From the NCBI GenBank assembly GCA_014904985.1, contig MU129360.1, forward strand, positions 1-19,892: a stretch of 19,892 nucleotides of DNA, written 5' to 3'. The first letter of the stretch is position 1; each line of letters begins with the position of its first letter. Below, piece by piece: positions 1-10,349 of this stretch. The position numbers were made by a program, and so were the translations under genes. The notes under the pieces are model-generated. The model ran no database searches, had not been told where the DNA came from, and saw only the letters and a program-made list of their open reading frames with translations. Source of the stretch: Hydnum rufescens UP504. Its lineage: Eukaryota > Basidiomycota > Agaricomycetes > Cantharellales > Hydnaceae.

Positions 1-59
1 GCGAATGAGTTCAGGTCTCCCCCAGTATTCTCGGGTTGACTGGAGAAGAAGCGGCGCCG

Positions 60-516
60 TTTTCGCCAGACGATATCGACTCCTTCATCGTCCGGTTCAG
101 GGAGAGAATAGATGCGATTCCGTATAGCCTAGGGGCTCCAAAAGCTCGCGCAAGGAGACGAATGTTCATCTCCAGGTGTCGCAGTGTTCTCTCATCAGTG
201 GCGGCAGTCTAGTATTGATCCCGAACAAGAGCACATGGTAAGCAGGATGAACAAACACAGTCCATATATTTAGACGTATCGCCCACTGACAACATTTATT
301 TCCTTGATGATATTCAGGAAAGCACGGATCCTGTTTCGCACCACTAATGCCATAGGAATCTCATGGAGTGCGTTGTCCGACAGATACTATTGCAGTGGTG
401 GAGATGCCTTGGGGAGTTGGGGATGCACATTGCTCTTCGCGTCTCGGAGTTGCGGAATGTAAAGAATGCAAGTAAGCGCCGAGTCCACAACTGCCTTGGT
501 TGCTTGTATCGTTCAT
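60..516 (-). pseudogene. Gene X, N-terminal part, unit I copy (decayed)
   Basis: The minus strand holds a degraded copy of the N-terminal region of the repeated gene X. The start codon aligned with the other copies lies at 514-516 (MNDTSNQ against MSDPSRP in unit IV). Further down, near 140-210, a helical stretch reads DERTLRHLEMNIRLLA, matching DERTLRHLESDIRLLA of unit IV. A 2-base deletion near 58-62 and several others break the frame, so no intact product is possible. The downstream exons of this copy would lie left of the window. The function is not recognised. Confidence 0.4.
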
Positions 517-1480
517 TGTGGGTGATGAAACTGAGCTGACTGGAGAGACGGCGGGTTGGGGAAGACACGGTCAGAACGGGGGGGTACTGGCTTGCTGAGA
601 TCGACATGAGCTGGCTCGTAGTACATGGCCTCCATAATTTGCACTGGAGCACGCCTCGGAAGATGCCGAAAGGATCTATGTCTCGCTCAATAGGCAGTCT
701 CAATCGTCGCCTCCTATCGAGTACTGGTGATTGCATTCGAATAATTATTCCCAGTATCATAATGATCGATTTTAGATCACTATGCCGTATCTTTTTAGCC
801 TGAGTACGCACTCCAGATAAGTGGCACACTCCTTGCGTGCCTGCTATTCACGTCGTGTCGACACACTTGGACAAGGGGCCTGTCCGATCGTATCCGGTCA
901 CTAATCAGCAGAGTGAATGCGTATTATCCACGTAGTCCCATCTCTTCCACCTCTACGTACTGCTCTACTCATAGTGCCTTCAGTTCCTACCATGTAAAGA
1001 TCAGTTCATGCTAATGTGTTGCTACTTTTGAATCGCGTTATGGTTACGTATCTTCCCCCATGCATTGCCATTGTGTTGGTTCTCGCGACAATCTGGAGCC
1101 GCTATCAATTCTCCTCATTCAAGACGTGCGAGAGTTCTATCGGACCGAAGGCAGCTGTCTGGCTCTATCTCCAGGGCTATCTATTCCCAGGAATGTCCGG
1201 GCGTGATATGGAATATTCTTGGAGTTACCAGCTGGTTGTTATCGCTGGAATTTGTAGGTACCTGTCGCAACAGAGGTATATCCTTTCACGACGGGTTGGA
1301 GCTATCGTTGGAGGCCATGTTCTCCATGAAACACAGCCCGATGCAGGATTTCAGGGATATTGATAGCGGGGGTCCCCTTTTATTCCCAAGGATACAGCCA
1401 CCAAGGCCACACTCAGTTCCGGCGTTGAGTCATCCTCCACAGCGATTCTCCACCCCCACAAACAGCAAGGCTTCTATCAT
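517..1480. other. Block A, distal part of unit I: no supported gene
   Basis: Both strands contain open frames of 60-160 codons here, but they do not survive in the homologous stretch 4017-4970, where single-base indels shift every frame. Comparison of the two copies between about 1195 and 1370 shows differences at all codon positions plus indels, so I see no protein constraint. It is best read as decayed intergenic or 5' sequence of gene X carried along by the duplication. Confidence 0.5.
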
Positions 1481-1790
1481 TACTCTCGTAAGCGTGAACG
1501 GGAATAGCAAACTTAATTCCCCCGGCATTCTGTGGCCCGTCCTCTGACCTCCCCACAAAGGGGTGCTGTGGGGAATTTGAAAGACTGTTTATTTGGGCAA
1601 CGATACCTGGAGATACTTTGATATAGACGCAGAGACAGGCAAGACGTCGCGCCATGTCAAAGAGACGTCGGTGGTGGTGGAGCTCTCTCTTATATACCGC
1701 TTCGGGCTGCCTGCGGGTAGCAAAGAGACGTCGGTTCAAATAACAGGGCCTTCTTGGCTGAACACAAAGAGGTCAATGGTTGTGGGGCAC
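1481..1790. other. Unit I-specific sequence in place of block F
   Basis: Block A of unit I matches unit II up to about 1450 (CCACAGCGATTCTC, also at 4954-4967). Block B matches again from about 1785 (GGGCACA-AACTTGACT, also near 6573-6590). Between these points unit II carries the 1.6-kb F block with the transporter fragment, whereas unit I has only about 310 bp without visible similarity to it. No gene is supported. It is either the pre-insertion sequence or a deletion scar. Confidence 0.5.
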
Positions 1791-2497
1791 ACAACTTGAC
1801 TGTAGTCCGGGTATAAGGAGAGCGCGAGATTGAGACTAGGATGAGGCCCGAATTCAAAGCGTCATGCGTCCCGCCGAAAACTGTCACGGCGAAAGAGTCT
1901 GTATATGCAGGCACCCCCTTCTTTATTTCGTTTAAACCGTCATCCCGCGCTTTACGCCATTTACCCCTAAGTATACTCTCCACGAGGCAAGGAACGATGC
2001 CAAGGACGGAGAGACCCCCTGGTCATGTCGCTAACTGCCAACCTTCTTGGAGGCATGTATCAAGCATCAAGAAAACGTACCCCAAGAGATGAGTTTTCCT
2101 GGATTTAGACCAGCCCCGCCCCCTTCAAGAATTGTCGACCCAAGATAGTTATTCATCTCTGCCTAGAACCTGTGTTCGAAGACAGGAAACCTATTCGCGT
2201 GTACTACTACGTCGAATGAGTTCCCCCACTATGTTCTCAGGGAGAAAATATGCGATGACTGCGTGACCGGCTCAGGTTCGATCTCGCCAAGGATTTCAAG
2301 TAAAAGTCATAGGGCCGGTGGTATAGATGCATTGTGCATTGTCATGTCTACACGACATCAACTAAAGCAACAAGGCATTCAAATCCATACGATTTCAGGC
2401 TCCACTGCGTACATAAATCCAATGTTTTCGGGAGGTTAAACCTGCTCCTCGATTGTAAACCCCACTGATGTCTTCTCTGCTCACCTGGAACCCGTGC
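1790..2497. other. Blocks B and C of unit I: no supported gene
   Basis: These blocks are homologous to 6575-7440 of unit II. Substitutions between the two copies fall evenly over the three codon positions in block B (my hand count over about 65 aligned bases), so the open frames on either strand are not under visible protein constraint. In unit II block B lies just upstream of the transporter start codon, so it may derive from that gene's promoter or 5' leader. Confidence 0.45.
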
Positions 2498-2499
2498 TC

Positions 2500-4016
2500 A
2501 TAGTTCATGGCGTACCTCCCCATCAGTAAGAAGTGAACCATGAATGAACGACTTGCAACTTGTCCGGGAGGTCATAGAGTCGGTTCCCGGGAGGATCCAC
2601 ACCCTCCCGACTGTAGGGAATAAACATGTGATACACCTCGTATGCAAAAACTGTACAATTGTCTTGTCAGTCGCGGATTGAGTGAATACATTGGAAGAAC
2701 ACCCAACTCGTTCATCGGCATTTAGAGCCAATTGAATCCCATGCTTCGATCCACCTCGCCAGCTCAATCATCGATTGACCCGGATCTCCTACTAAGATGG
2801 GATGATCACTGTATGCGACAGCACCACGAACTAGAGCCTCGTTCGTTGGAGAAAATGTTACTATCCCTCGTGCTTTCAATCCAGTGCTTGCAATCAGTAT
2901 TAATCCCAAACTGAAACAAACGTGAGACCGAAGATATCCACGTACCACTGGTTGCCGTTATTTCTATCTCCAACCAGTTTTCAATCCCCCTTCCATTCAA
3001 CAACCCTACATGAAGGAGACCGTATTCGCGTGATTGAGGCTTGGCGGAAGGGTTAGAATCATGGACACGACGCCGTGATCTGCTGACTCTGTATCCTCTA
3101 TGACACAAGCGCACGGTTCGGATGAGACCGAAGCGGTGATCCATGACCTGTCTAGATTGTAGGACCCAATCCAAAAAGAGAAGTAGGGTGCATGACGAGT
3201 TTGATACAATACCCAATGGGCGCACCGCCGCCTCCATCGTGCTCACTGAATACGTTGGGAGTGCAGTCACCTAGAGTCAGAAGAAAGAGTGGAATAATAC
3301 GAATTGGGAAAGATGTAACTGATGACCCGAATGCGAGAAAGGCGCACACGAAATTCGTCCAAAACGAGATGGAAGCCTTCTGCGAATGAGTTCAGGTCAC
3401 CCCCAGTATTCTTGTGTTGGCTGGAAAAGAAGCTGCGCCTATTTTCACCACGCGATATCGATTGCTTCATCGTCCAGGAAGTGTCCTGTAACTTCCTGCA
3501 CACGGGTTGGCCCCGATCACATCCTCCAGTCAATCCCCAATGAATTCCATGTTATCATTTAACCCTCACCTCCCGAGCCTACGGAGCTGGTGTGAAAGTT
3601 CAGGAGAGAACAGGTGCGATTCCGTATAGCCAGGGGCTCCAGAAGTTCTGCAAGGAGATGAATGTCACTCTCCAGGCGCCGCAGTGTTCTTTCCTCAGTG
3701 GCAGGAGTCTAGATCAATCCCAGATGAGAGCACACCAAGCAGGATAAACAAACAGTCATATATTTAGACATATCGTCCCACTGACAACGTTTATTTCCTT
3801 GGTGGCATTCAAGAAAGCACGGATCCCGGTTCGCACGCCACTAATGCCAACAGGAATCTCCCCGAGTGCTTTCTCCACAGATATTATTGCAGCGGTGGAG
3901 ATGCCCTTGGGGAGTCGGGCAAGCACATTGCTCTTCGTGCCTCTGGGTTTGCGGTGTGTGAAGAATGCAAGTAAGCGCTGAGCCCACATCTGCCATGGTC
4001 TGCTTAGATCGCTCAT
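2500..4016 (-). pseudogene. Gene X, copy spanning units II and I
   Basis: This is an unidentified minus-strand gene in pieces. Reading from 4016 down: an N-terminal exon (4016-3756) begins MSDLSRPWQMWAQ and contains AAIISVEKALGEIPVGISG; helical segments follow near 3700-3600 and 3533-3390 (GDLNSFAEGFHLVLDEFRVR); block E (about 3270-3060) reads MEAAVRPLGIVSNSS; block D (about 2930-2500) reads LKARGIVTFSPTNEALVRGA and ILVGDPGQSMIELARWIEA. Segments are in different frames and are separated by stops or possible introns. Substitutions between copies concentrate at one codon position in the N-terminal exon and in D, which suggests past protein selection. The helical N-terminus is reminiscent of MLKL-like N-terminal bundles of basidiomycete STAND proteins, but this is a weak guess. 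Confidence 0.4.
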
Positions 4017-5187
4017 TGTGGGTGATTGGAAACTGAGCGACTGGAGAGATCGTGGGTTGGGACGACACGGTCAGAAACGGAGAGCAAATATTGCAGTAGT
4101 GGTTCGCTGAGATTGGGCGATCGGGCAGGCTTAGTACAGCCTCCATAATTTGGACGGCTTTCCCTGGAAAATGCCGAAGAGATCTAGTCGCTCACGTTCC
4201 ACTCCCGCATAGGCAGCAGTCTCAACCTTCACTCCCTGTCGAGTGCTGGCGATCGCAGTCAATTAATTGTTTCTGACATCATTTCAGATCGCGAACTCCA
4301 TCGTTGTGAGCCTGGGTACACACTCCAGATAAGCCTCTTTGCGTGCGTGCTATTCACGTCGTGTCGACACCCCTTGGACAAGGGGGCTATCCGCATTGTC
4401 CGGTCACCAATCAGCAGAGGGATGCGATTAGATGCGATTATCTTACGTAGTTCCATCCCTTCAACCTCGTTGCTTTACCCCTAAGCCACCTGTCCTATGA
4501 TATAACGATAGGGTTTCATCGCCAATGTTCCGCTGCTGTTGAATCGCGCCAGGGTTACTATCTCCTCCCCACATTTCCCTATTCTGCTGCTTCTTCGCAA
4601 CTATCTGGAGCTGGTGTCTATTCTCCCCATTCGGTCGTGCGAGAGTTCTATCGGACCGAAGGCAGCTGTCTGGCTCCATTTCTAGGGCTGTCTATCCTTA
4701 ACAATGTCCGGGCGTGATACGGGATATTCTCGGAGTCACCGAACTGGTCGTTAGCGAATTTGTAGGTACATGTCGCAAAATAGGTATATCCTTTCACGAG
4801 GGTTTGCAGCCTTGAATTGTCGTTGGGGGAGGCCATGTTCTCCATGAAACACAGCCGTGCGGGGATTCAGGGATATCGATAGAGGGGATCCCCTTTTATT
4901 CCAAGGATACTGCCGCCGAGGCCACACTCACTTCCGGTGTTGAGTCATCCTCCACAGCGATTCTCAAATAGTAGGGCTTCTTCCCTGAACCTGGCGCGAG
5001 GCAAGAGCACCTAGCTCCAGGATAAGCGTCCTAGACCCAATTAAGCGAGTTGTTCCCGTACTGCCATACTTCATTGGTCTGAAGTACACACCCGAAGAGG
5101 TCCCTCCACTGGGAGCATACATGCTTGCTCCGGAATACTCGTGTCCCAACCACAGTGGCACACCTTGATCATGGATCCTCCTCCAAG
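4017..5187. other. Distal block A and edge of block F: no supported gene
   Basis: The left part is homologous to 517-1450 of unit I and shows no conserved reading frame. The right part (about 4970-5187) belongs to F and lies just beyond the last recognisable transporter codon on the minus strand. In that family about half of the protein should follow. None of the expected helices can be read in any minus frame, so the transporter similarity ends here. The minus open frame from 5161 down to 4964 is not recognised and is probably fortuitous. Confidence 0.5.
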
Positions 5188-6540
5188 ATCCTGCTCAGCA
5201 CGATTGGCGATAAGATCGCCATCCGCATCCAACATCCGTACAGTGTTCCACCGATATCTGAATTGTTGTGGTCAGATGCCTGGTTCGCGTCCGGGTGCTC
5301 CTTTTCTCACCTCCAAAGCAGCCAGAGAGGACAAATTTTGTCTTGACGAGTAATATAAACGAATAGAGTGAAATCATGGCAATGAAAGCTAGGGTTATTG
5401 TCGAGAATAGCATCCCGCCGTTGTAAAAGCTACCAATCCCATTAGAGAGGGAAAGGATGATGTGAGCTCATGCTTTCCCCAGAAACAAAATCTCAGTGCC
5501 AATAAATGATTTCAACAACTACGGCCAAGTTAGATCGTTTCAAGCAGATATTGCAACGAACGTACCATCAGGACCTCCTGGCTAACAGTTGCATCCCTGG
5601 GGAGCGAGACACCGATCGCCGACGGCGCCGCGACCCACTAGTGTCACGCCCGCGGCTTGGTAGCCGAAAGACTAGAGGGCTTCCCTCGAAGGACTTTGAG
5701 GGATCTCGGCTTTGGGACGACTGGCGCTGTAGCCCACGAAGGCCCTCTTCCGCTTCAGATATTCTGGAGGGACCACTGACATGGAGGGACGAGCCTCGTC
5801 ATCAGCCACTGCCTCCTCGTCTTCGTCTTCGTCTTCTTCAAGATCTTCACCACCTTAACATGTGACACATTATAATAATGTAAACGAAAGGCAATATAAT
5901 GAAAGGCACATACAAAGTGCCGAAGAGATACAGAAAATCTATGAAGTTATTCGACATTAGAGGGAGCTCGGTACCCTGCTCATTGGCTCTCAGTAACAAG
6001 TAGTTGCGACGAAAGCGCACGCACGTTATATCGCCCCCTGGCTTAGAATACGGTACAGCAAATTCGGCATAGTCCTCAAGAACGTCTCCAGAAGTTCCAG
6101 GCTCAGGTGTATCATTGTCTTTTGGAAATCCAACAACTGACAACGGGCTTGAGGCCATATTATCTCTTTCATCTCGGGAGACCAAATAACGTCGAAGGAC
6201 CTTGGCCTTGTGCTCGTCTGGGACCTCTTCAAGAACCTAGGGCATGGAAAAAAAGCGCTCGGGATATCGAAGACAGCCGGACTTTGGCGCCCACTTGGAG
6301 TGTCTCGTGATGCAGGGAATGCAGTTCCCAAGGTAGAAAAACTGTTGGGTCTTGGGGAGGCAATATTGGGAGGATATTCGGAGGCGGTGTACCGGCCCAC
6401 GATCCGAGGGTTTGTAGGCCGGCGTTCAAAGCAGCGTGCTCATCGTCAAGAGCAGCACGGTCATCTCGGGGAGAGCGGGGACTGGTAATTCCCAGAGGAC
6501 TGGTAGGATTTGGGTTCACAGACTTGTTAGGATTCGACAT
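5188..6540 (-). pseudogene. Avt3/Avt4-like amino-acid transporter, 5' half only, frameshifted
   Basis: The complete protein would be a multi-pass vacuolar amino-acid transporter of the AAAP family (Aa_trans fold). The start at 6538-6540 opens MSNPNKSVNPNPTSPLG, a Ser/Pro-rich tail typical of the fungal members. Next come EEVPDEHKAKVLRRYLVSRD (from about 6238), RRNYLLLRANEQG and NNFIDFLYLFG (about 6000-5930), an acidic run GEDLEEDEDEDEE (about 5850), ATVSQEVLM, LLKSFIGTEILFLGKA (first helix), NGGMLFSTITLAFIAMISLY (second helix), and across an intron FG|DIGGTLYGCWMRMAIL. Similarity stops at about 5188. Introns visible: 5258-5310 (GTGAGA...TTCAG), 5430-5471 (begins AT instead of GT) and 5519-5565 (GTACGT...CGTAG). 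Frame breaks occur near 5855, 5690 and 5595. It cannot make a working transporter. Family assignment is from remembered motifs, not a search. Confidence 0.75.
5258..5310 (-). other. Intron of the transporter pseudogene
   Basis: The minus strand reads GGAG|GTGAGA at the 5' end (5310) and TTCAG|ATATCGG at the 3' end (5258). Removing these 53 bases restores one frame through SGCFG-DIGGTLYGCWMRM, exactly the order expected in the Avt family. This is the best-supported splice junction in the window and fixes the coding strand. Confidence 0.75.
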
Positions 6541-7440
6541 CGGAAAACTGCTATCGCACTTGAGGGAAGTTGAGGGCACAAAACTTGACTCTAGGGGTAT
6601 AAGGAGTGCATGAGGCCCAAAAACGCGATGCAACTTGCCGAAAACTGTCACCCCCGTCACGGTCTTGAAATCGACACAGTATATCGCTGAATATGCAGGC
6701 AGCCACTCCTGCATTTCCTTCCAGCTATCATCCTGCGCTTTACGCCATTTCCCCCCAAGTAGAGTCCCCACAAGGCCAGGAACGATGTCTAGGACTGAGA
6801 AATCCCCCTGATCATGTCCCTAACTACCAAGCTTCTTGGAGGCACATATCAAAGATCAAGAAAACGTACCCCAAGACATGATTTAGGCATCTATTGGTCA
6901 TTCGCTTCCTACCCCCCTTCAAGAATTATCGACTCTCAAAGTAGCTATTCATCTCTCCCTAGAACCCGCGATCGAAGACGCTCATTTTGCGTGTACCACT
7001 GCATGAACATATCCGAATGAGTCCCTGCTAGTTGTGAGAGCTGACGATCAACTCGTTCCTTATCTGGTGCTCGAATTCTGCGCTAACCTTAACCTATTTG
7101 TGGGCTTCTTTCTAGACCGCACAAATGAGTCATGGCCCGCTGTCGTCTGGGAGGAAATATACAATGAATGCGTGAGAATTTCAGGCTTGATCTCATCAAG
7201 GAGTGCATCTTCAGGTAAAAGTCATGGGACAACTTCCAAGAGAGTAGTATAGAATGATAATGCATTGTGCATTGGTGTCACTCTTACACCATCAATCAAC
7301 AAGGCTTTCCAATCCGTATGATTTCGACTCCAATGACCACGTAAATCCAGGAGGCTGAACTCCGTGGTAGACCCCACTCATGGTCTTCTCGGCTCACCTG
7401 CAACCCGTGCTCATATTTCATGACGTATATCCTCATCAGC
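6541..7440. other. Blocks B and C of unit II: no supported gene
   Basis: Block B lies directly upstream of the transporter start on the minus strand, and its similarity to unit I (1785-2095) ends about 30-40 bp before that start codon, so it may be old promoter or leader sequence. A minus open frame continues upstream of the start codon to 6771, but substitutions relative to unit I show no codon pattern. Block C is also non-coding as far as I can see. It contains an insertion or deletion difference flanked by an 8-base direct repeat (7016-7131). Confidence 0.45.
7016..7131. repeat. About 109-bp extra segment bounded by 8-bp direct repeats
   Basis: The octamer AATGAGTC occurs at about 7016-7023 and again at about 7124-7131. 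Unit I has only one such site (GAATGAGTTCCC near 2215) and then continues with the sequence found after the second octamer in unit II (GGGAGAAAATATGCGATGA against GGGAGGAAATATACAATGA). This is what a short insertion with target-site duplication, or a repeat-mediated deletion in unit I, would leave. No terminal inverted repeats are visible. Confidence 0.4.
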
Positions 7441-8391
7441 AAGAATTGAAATCACGAAAGGCTGCGGATTCCACTTGACCATGTTGCCGTAGAGTCGGGT
7501 CCCAAGGGATCCACAACCCGCCGACTATAGGGAATAAACATGCTATACACATCGTCCGAATAAAACTGTAGAATCGTCTGGTCAGTGGTGGACTGAGTGA
7601 ACATACTGGAAGGACACCCAACTGAGGAATGGTGGTCTGGAGCCAATTGAATGTGATCTTCAATCCACGTAGCCAGGTCAGTCATCGATTGAGCCGGATC
7701 TCCTATTAAGATGGAATCATCGTCTACGGCAGCACCACGAACCAGAGCCTCATTTGTAGCAGAAAAGGTCACTATCCCTCGTGCTTTCAACCCAGAGCTT
7801 ACGGTCAGTATTAATTGCAACCCGAAGGAGAAATGAGGCGAAAGGGATCTACGCACTACTGGTTGCGGTTATTTCTATCTCGAGCCAATTCTCAATCCCC
7901 CTTCCATTCAACAACCCTAAATGAAGCATATTATATATGCTAGGTTCGGCGGAAGGGTCAGAGCCACGGACACGATGCTGTATTCTGTATCTTCTACAAC
8001 AGTAGCGCACGGTTCGGATGCGGCCGAAGCGGTAATCCATGACCCGCCTGTGTGAGAAGACCCAATCCAAAAAGGAAAGTAGGGGACATGAAGAGTTTGA
8101 TACAATGCCCAATGGGCGTATCGCCGCCTCCATCGTGCTGACTGAATACATCGGGAGTGCAGTCACCTAGAGTCAGAATGATAGAATAAGACGAATTGGG
8201 AAACATGTAACGGATGATCCAATGCTAGAGGGAGGCGCACCCGAAATTCGTCCAGAGCCAAATGCAAGCATTCCGCAAATGAGTTCAGGTCTCCCCTACT
8301 GTTCTCGGGTTGACTGGAGGAGAAGCGGCGCCCATTTTCGCCGGAGGATATCGACTCCTTCATCGTCCGCGAAATGACCTGTAACTTCCTA
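7440..8391 (-). pseudogene. Gene X, C-terminal part, unit II copy
   Basis: The minus strand carries the D and E segments of gene X. Block D gives the longest open version, 134 codons from 7856, including SSGLKARGIVTFSATNEALV, ILIGDPAQSMTDLATWIEDH and FTQSTTDQTILQFYSDDVYS. Block E gives 105 codons from 8166 beginning MTALPTYSVSTMEAAIRPLG. The start of the helical segment (GDLNSFAECLHLALDEFRVR) lies near 8300-8230. The N-terminal exon expected upstream is cut off at about 8391, where the sequence switches to the noisy copy. Several adjacent segments are in different frames, by introns or decay. No catalytic motif or known domain was recognised. Confidence 0.4.
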
Positions 8392-8639
8392 CACGTTTCG
8401 AAGACCGAACGTATCCATGACTTCTAATGAAACAACACAAAAAGTAGGGCAGAGGAAACACAAAACACACAACCAACATTTCAACACACAACAAATGGAG
8501 CAAAACACAACATAACATGGGAATAACAGGGGCTGAGCCGAAAGCGAGAACGCAAACAACACAAGAACAAATCTGCGAATATTCTAGGTCACCACACAGG
8601 TATGACATTGTGTTGCTGGAAAGAAGCTGCGCGCTATTT

Positions 8640-9200
8640 CACACGCGAAATCGATGCTTCATCGTCCAGGGAAGTGTCCTGGTAACTTCCTGCACACGGG
8701 TGGGCCCGATCACATCCTCCAGTCAATCCCCAATGAATCCATGTTACATTTAACCTCAACCTCCCGAGCCTACGGAGCTGGGTGTAAAAGTTCAGGAGAG
8801 AAGTGCGATTGTATAGCCCAGGGCCCAGAATTCTCAAGGGAGGATTGTCTACTCCTCCAGGCGCCGCAGTGTCTTTCCCTCAGTTGGCAGGATCTATAGA
8901 TCAATCCAGATCAAAGCACACCAAAGCAGGGATAAACAAACAGTCATATATTTAGACATATGTCCCCTGGACAACGTTTATTTTCCTTGTGGGATTCAGA
9001 AAGCCACGACCCGGTCGCACCCACAATGCCACAGGATATCTCCCCGAGGTGCTCCCACAGATATATTGCATGCGTGGGAGATCCTTGGAGTCGGGCAAGC
9101 ACATTGTCTCTTCGGTCCTCTGGGTTTGCGGTGTGTGAAGAATGGCAATAAGGCGCTGAGCCCTACATCTGCCATGGTCCTTTAGATCTAGCTCATTGTG
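8640..9200 (-). pseudogene. Gene X N-terminal region inside the noisy copy
   Basis: This is the counterpart of 4016-3440. Individual words of the N-terminal exon can still be recognised when indels are ignored (for example CATATATTTAGACATAT near 8944 and GGTTTGCGGTGTGTGAAGAATG near 9124). No frame stays open for more than about 100 codons. The breaks should not be taken as biological inactivation, because the whole stretch is suspected to be sequencing noise. Confidence 0.35.
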
Positions 9201-10349
9201 GTGATTGGGATAACTGAGCGACATGGAGAATCTGGTTGGGGGACACACGGTCAGGAACGGAGAGCAAATATTGCATATGATTCCGCTGAGATTGGCGATT
9301 CGGGCCAGGCTAGTACACCTCCCATAAATTTGACGGGCTTTCCCTGGAAAATGCCGAAGAGATCTAGTCCCTCACGTTCCACTCCCGCATAGGCACAAGT
9401 TCAACCTTCACCCCTGGTCGAGTGCTCGGCGATGAAGTCAATAAATTGTCTGACATCATTTCAGATCGTCAACCCCATCTTGTAGCCTGGGTACACACTC
9501 CAGATAAACCTCTTTGCGTCGTGCTATTCACGTCGTCCGACACCCCTTGACAAGGTGGGCTTATCCGCTTGTACGTCCACCAATCACCAGGGATTGTCGA
9601 TAGATGGCGATTATCTACTAGTTCCATCCCTTCAACCTCGTTCTACGCCTAAGCCACCACCTGTCCTATGATTATAACCATAGGTTTTCACGCCATGGTC
9701 CGCCTGCTGTTGAAATCGCTGCCAGTTACCATCTCCCCACATTCCCTATTCTGCTGCTCTTTCTCAACTATCTTGGAGCTGGTGGTCTATTTCCCCATTC
9801 GTCGGCGAGAGTTTCATCGTACCGAAGGTCACGTCGCTTCATTTCAGGCTTGTCTATCCTTAACAATGTCCTGGGCTGATACGGATATTCCTCGGAGTCA
9901 CCGAACTGGTCGTAGGTTTTAGGTAACATGTCGCAAAATAGGTTATATCCTCACGAGGTTTGCAGCCTTGAATTTGTGTTGGAGGCACATGTCTCATGGA
10001 AACACAAAGCCCTGGCGGGGATTCAGGATATCGTAGAGGGGACCCCTTTTTTCCAAGATACTGCCGCCGGAGCCACACTCACTTCCGTTGTCGAGTCATC
10101 CTCCATCAGCGATTCTCAAATAGTAAGGCTTCTCCCTGACCCTTGGCGCGAGCAAGAGCACTCTAGCTCCAGGATAAGCCGTCCCCTATGACCCAATTTA
10201 TAGCGGAGTGTTCCGTACTGCCCATACTGCACTGGTCTTGAAGTATACAACCCAAGAGGTTCCTCCACTGGGAACATACATGCTTGTCCCGGAATACTCG
10301 TGTTCCCAACCACAGTGGCACACCTTGATCAGGGACCTCCATCCCCAAG

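Larger units (their letters stand above)
1..3380. repeat. Tandem segment, unit I (blocks A-B-C-D-E)
   Basis: This is the first of four diverged head-to-tail copies of one segment. Its opening motif (TTCAGGTCTCCCCCAGTATT, from base 10) recurs in variant form near 3390, 8284 and 11624, always directly after the same block E, so E-to-A is a real tandem junction. Block A covers about 1-1450, B about 1780-2095, C about 2100-2490, D about 2500-2960 and E about 2960-3380. Compared with the next unit it differs by scattered substitutions and small indels, and it lacks block F, the transporter fragment. Divergence looks like ordinary old decay. Remains of gene X lie on the minus strand in A, D and E. 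Block limits are judged by eye and may be off by tens of bases. Confidence 0.8.
3381..8280. repeat. Tandem segment, unit II (A-F-B-C-D-E)
   Basis: This is the fullest copy of the repeated segment. A covers about 3381-4970, F about 4970-6560, B about 6575-6885, C about 6890-7435, D about 7440-7860 and E about 7860-8280. It differs from unit I by the presence of F and by an extra stretch of about 109 bp in C (7016-7131). Its A and F blocks are the template-like counterpart of the noisy stretch 8395-11050. At 8275-8285 it passes into the start of the next A block, as expected for a head-to-tail array. Confidence 0.8.

Noticed and set aside
344..829. 161-codon minus-strand open frame
   Set aside because: The homologous stretches near 3800-4300 and 12050-12540 break this frame with indels; only part of another frame (gene X) shows conservation.
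3192..3389. Plus-strand peptides in blocks E and A (for example DEFDTMPNGRTAASIVLTEY, PFSPDDIDSFIV)
   Set aside because: They look protein-like and their codon third positions vary, but the overlapping minus frame shares the same third positions, stays open longer, and is co-oriented with the transporter fragment. I favour the minus strand but cannot exclude plus.
5506..5865. 119-codon plus-strand frame, Arg-rich
   Set aside because: It is the antisense of transporter exons and introns on the minus strand.
6541..6771. Minus open frame upstream of the transporter start (GGKWRKAQDDSWKEM...)
   Set aside because: A related stretch exists in unit I, but substitutions are spread evenly over codon positions; more likely leader or promoter sequence than an N-terminal extension.
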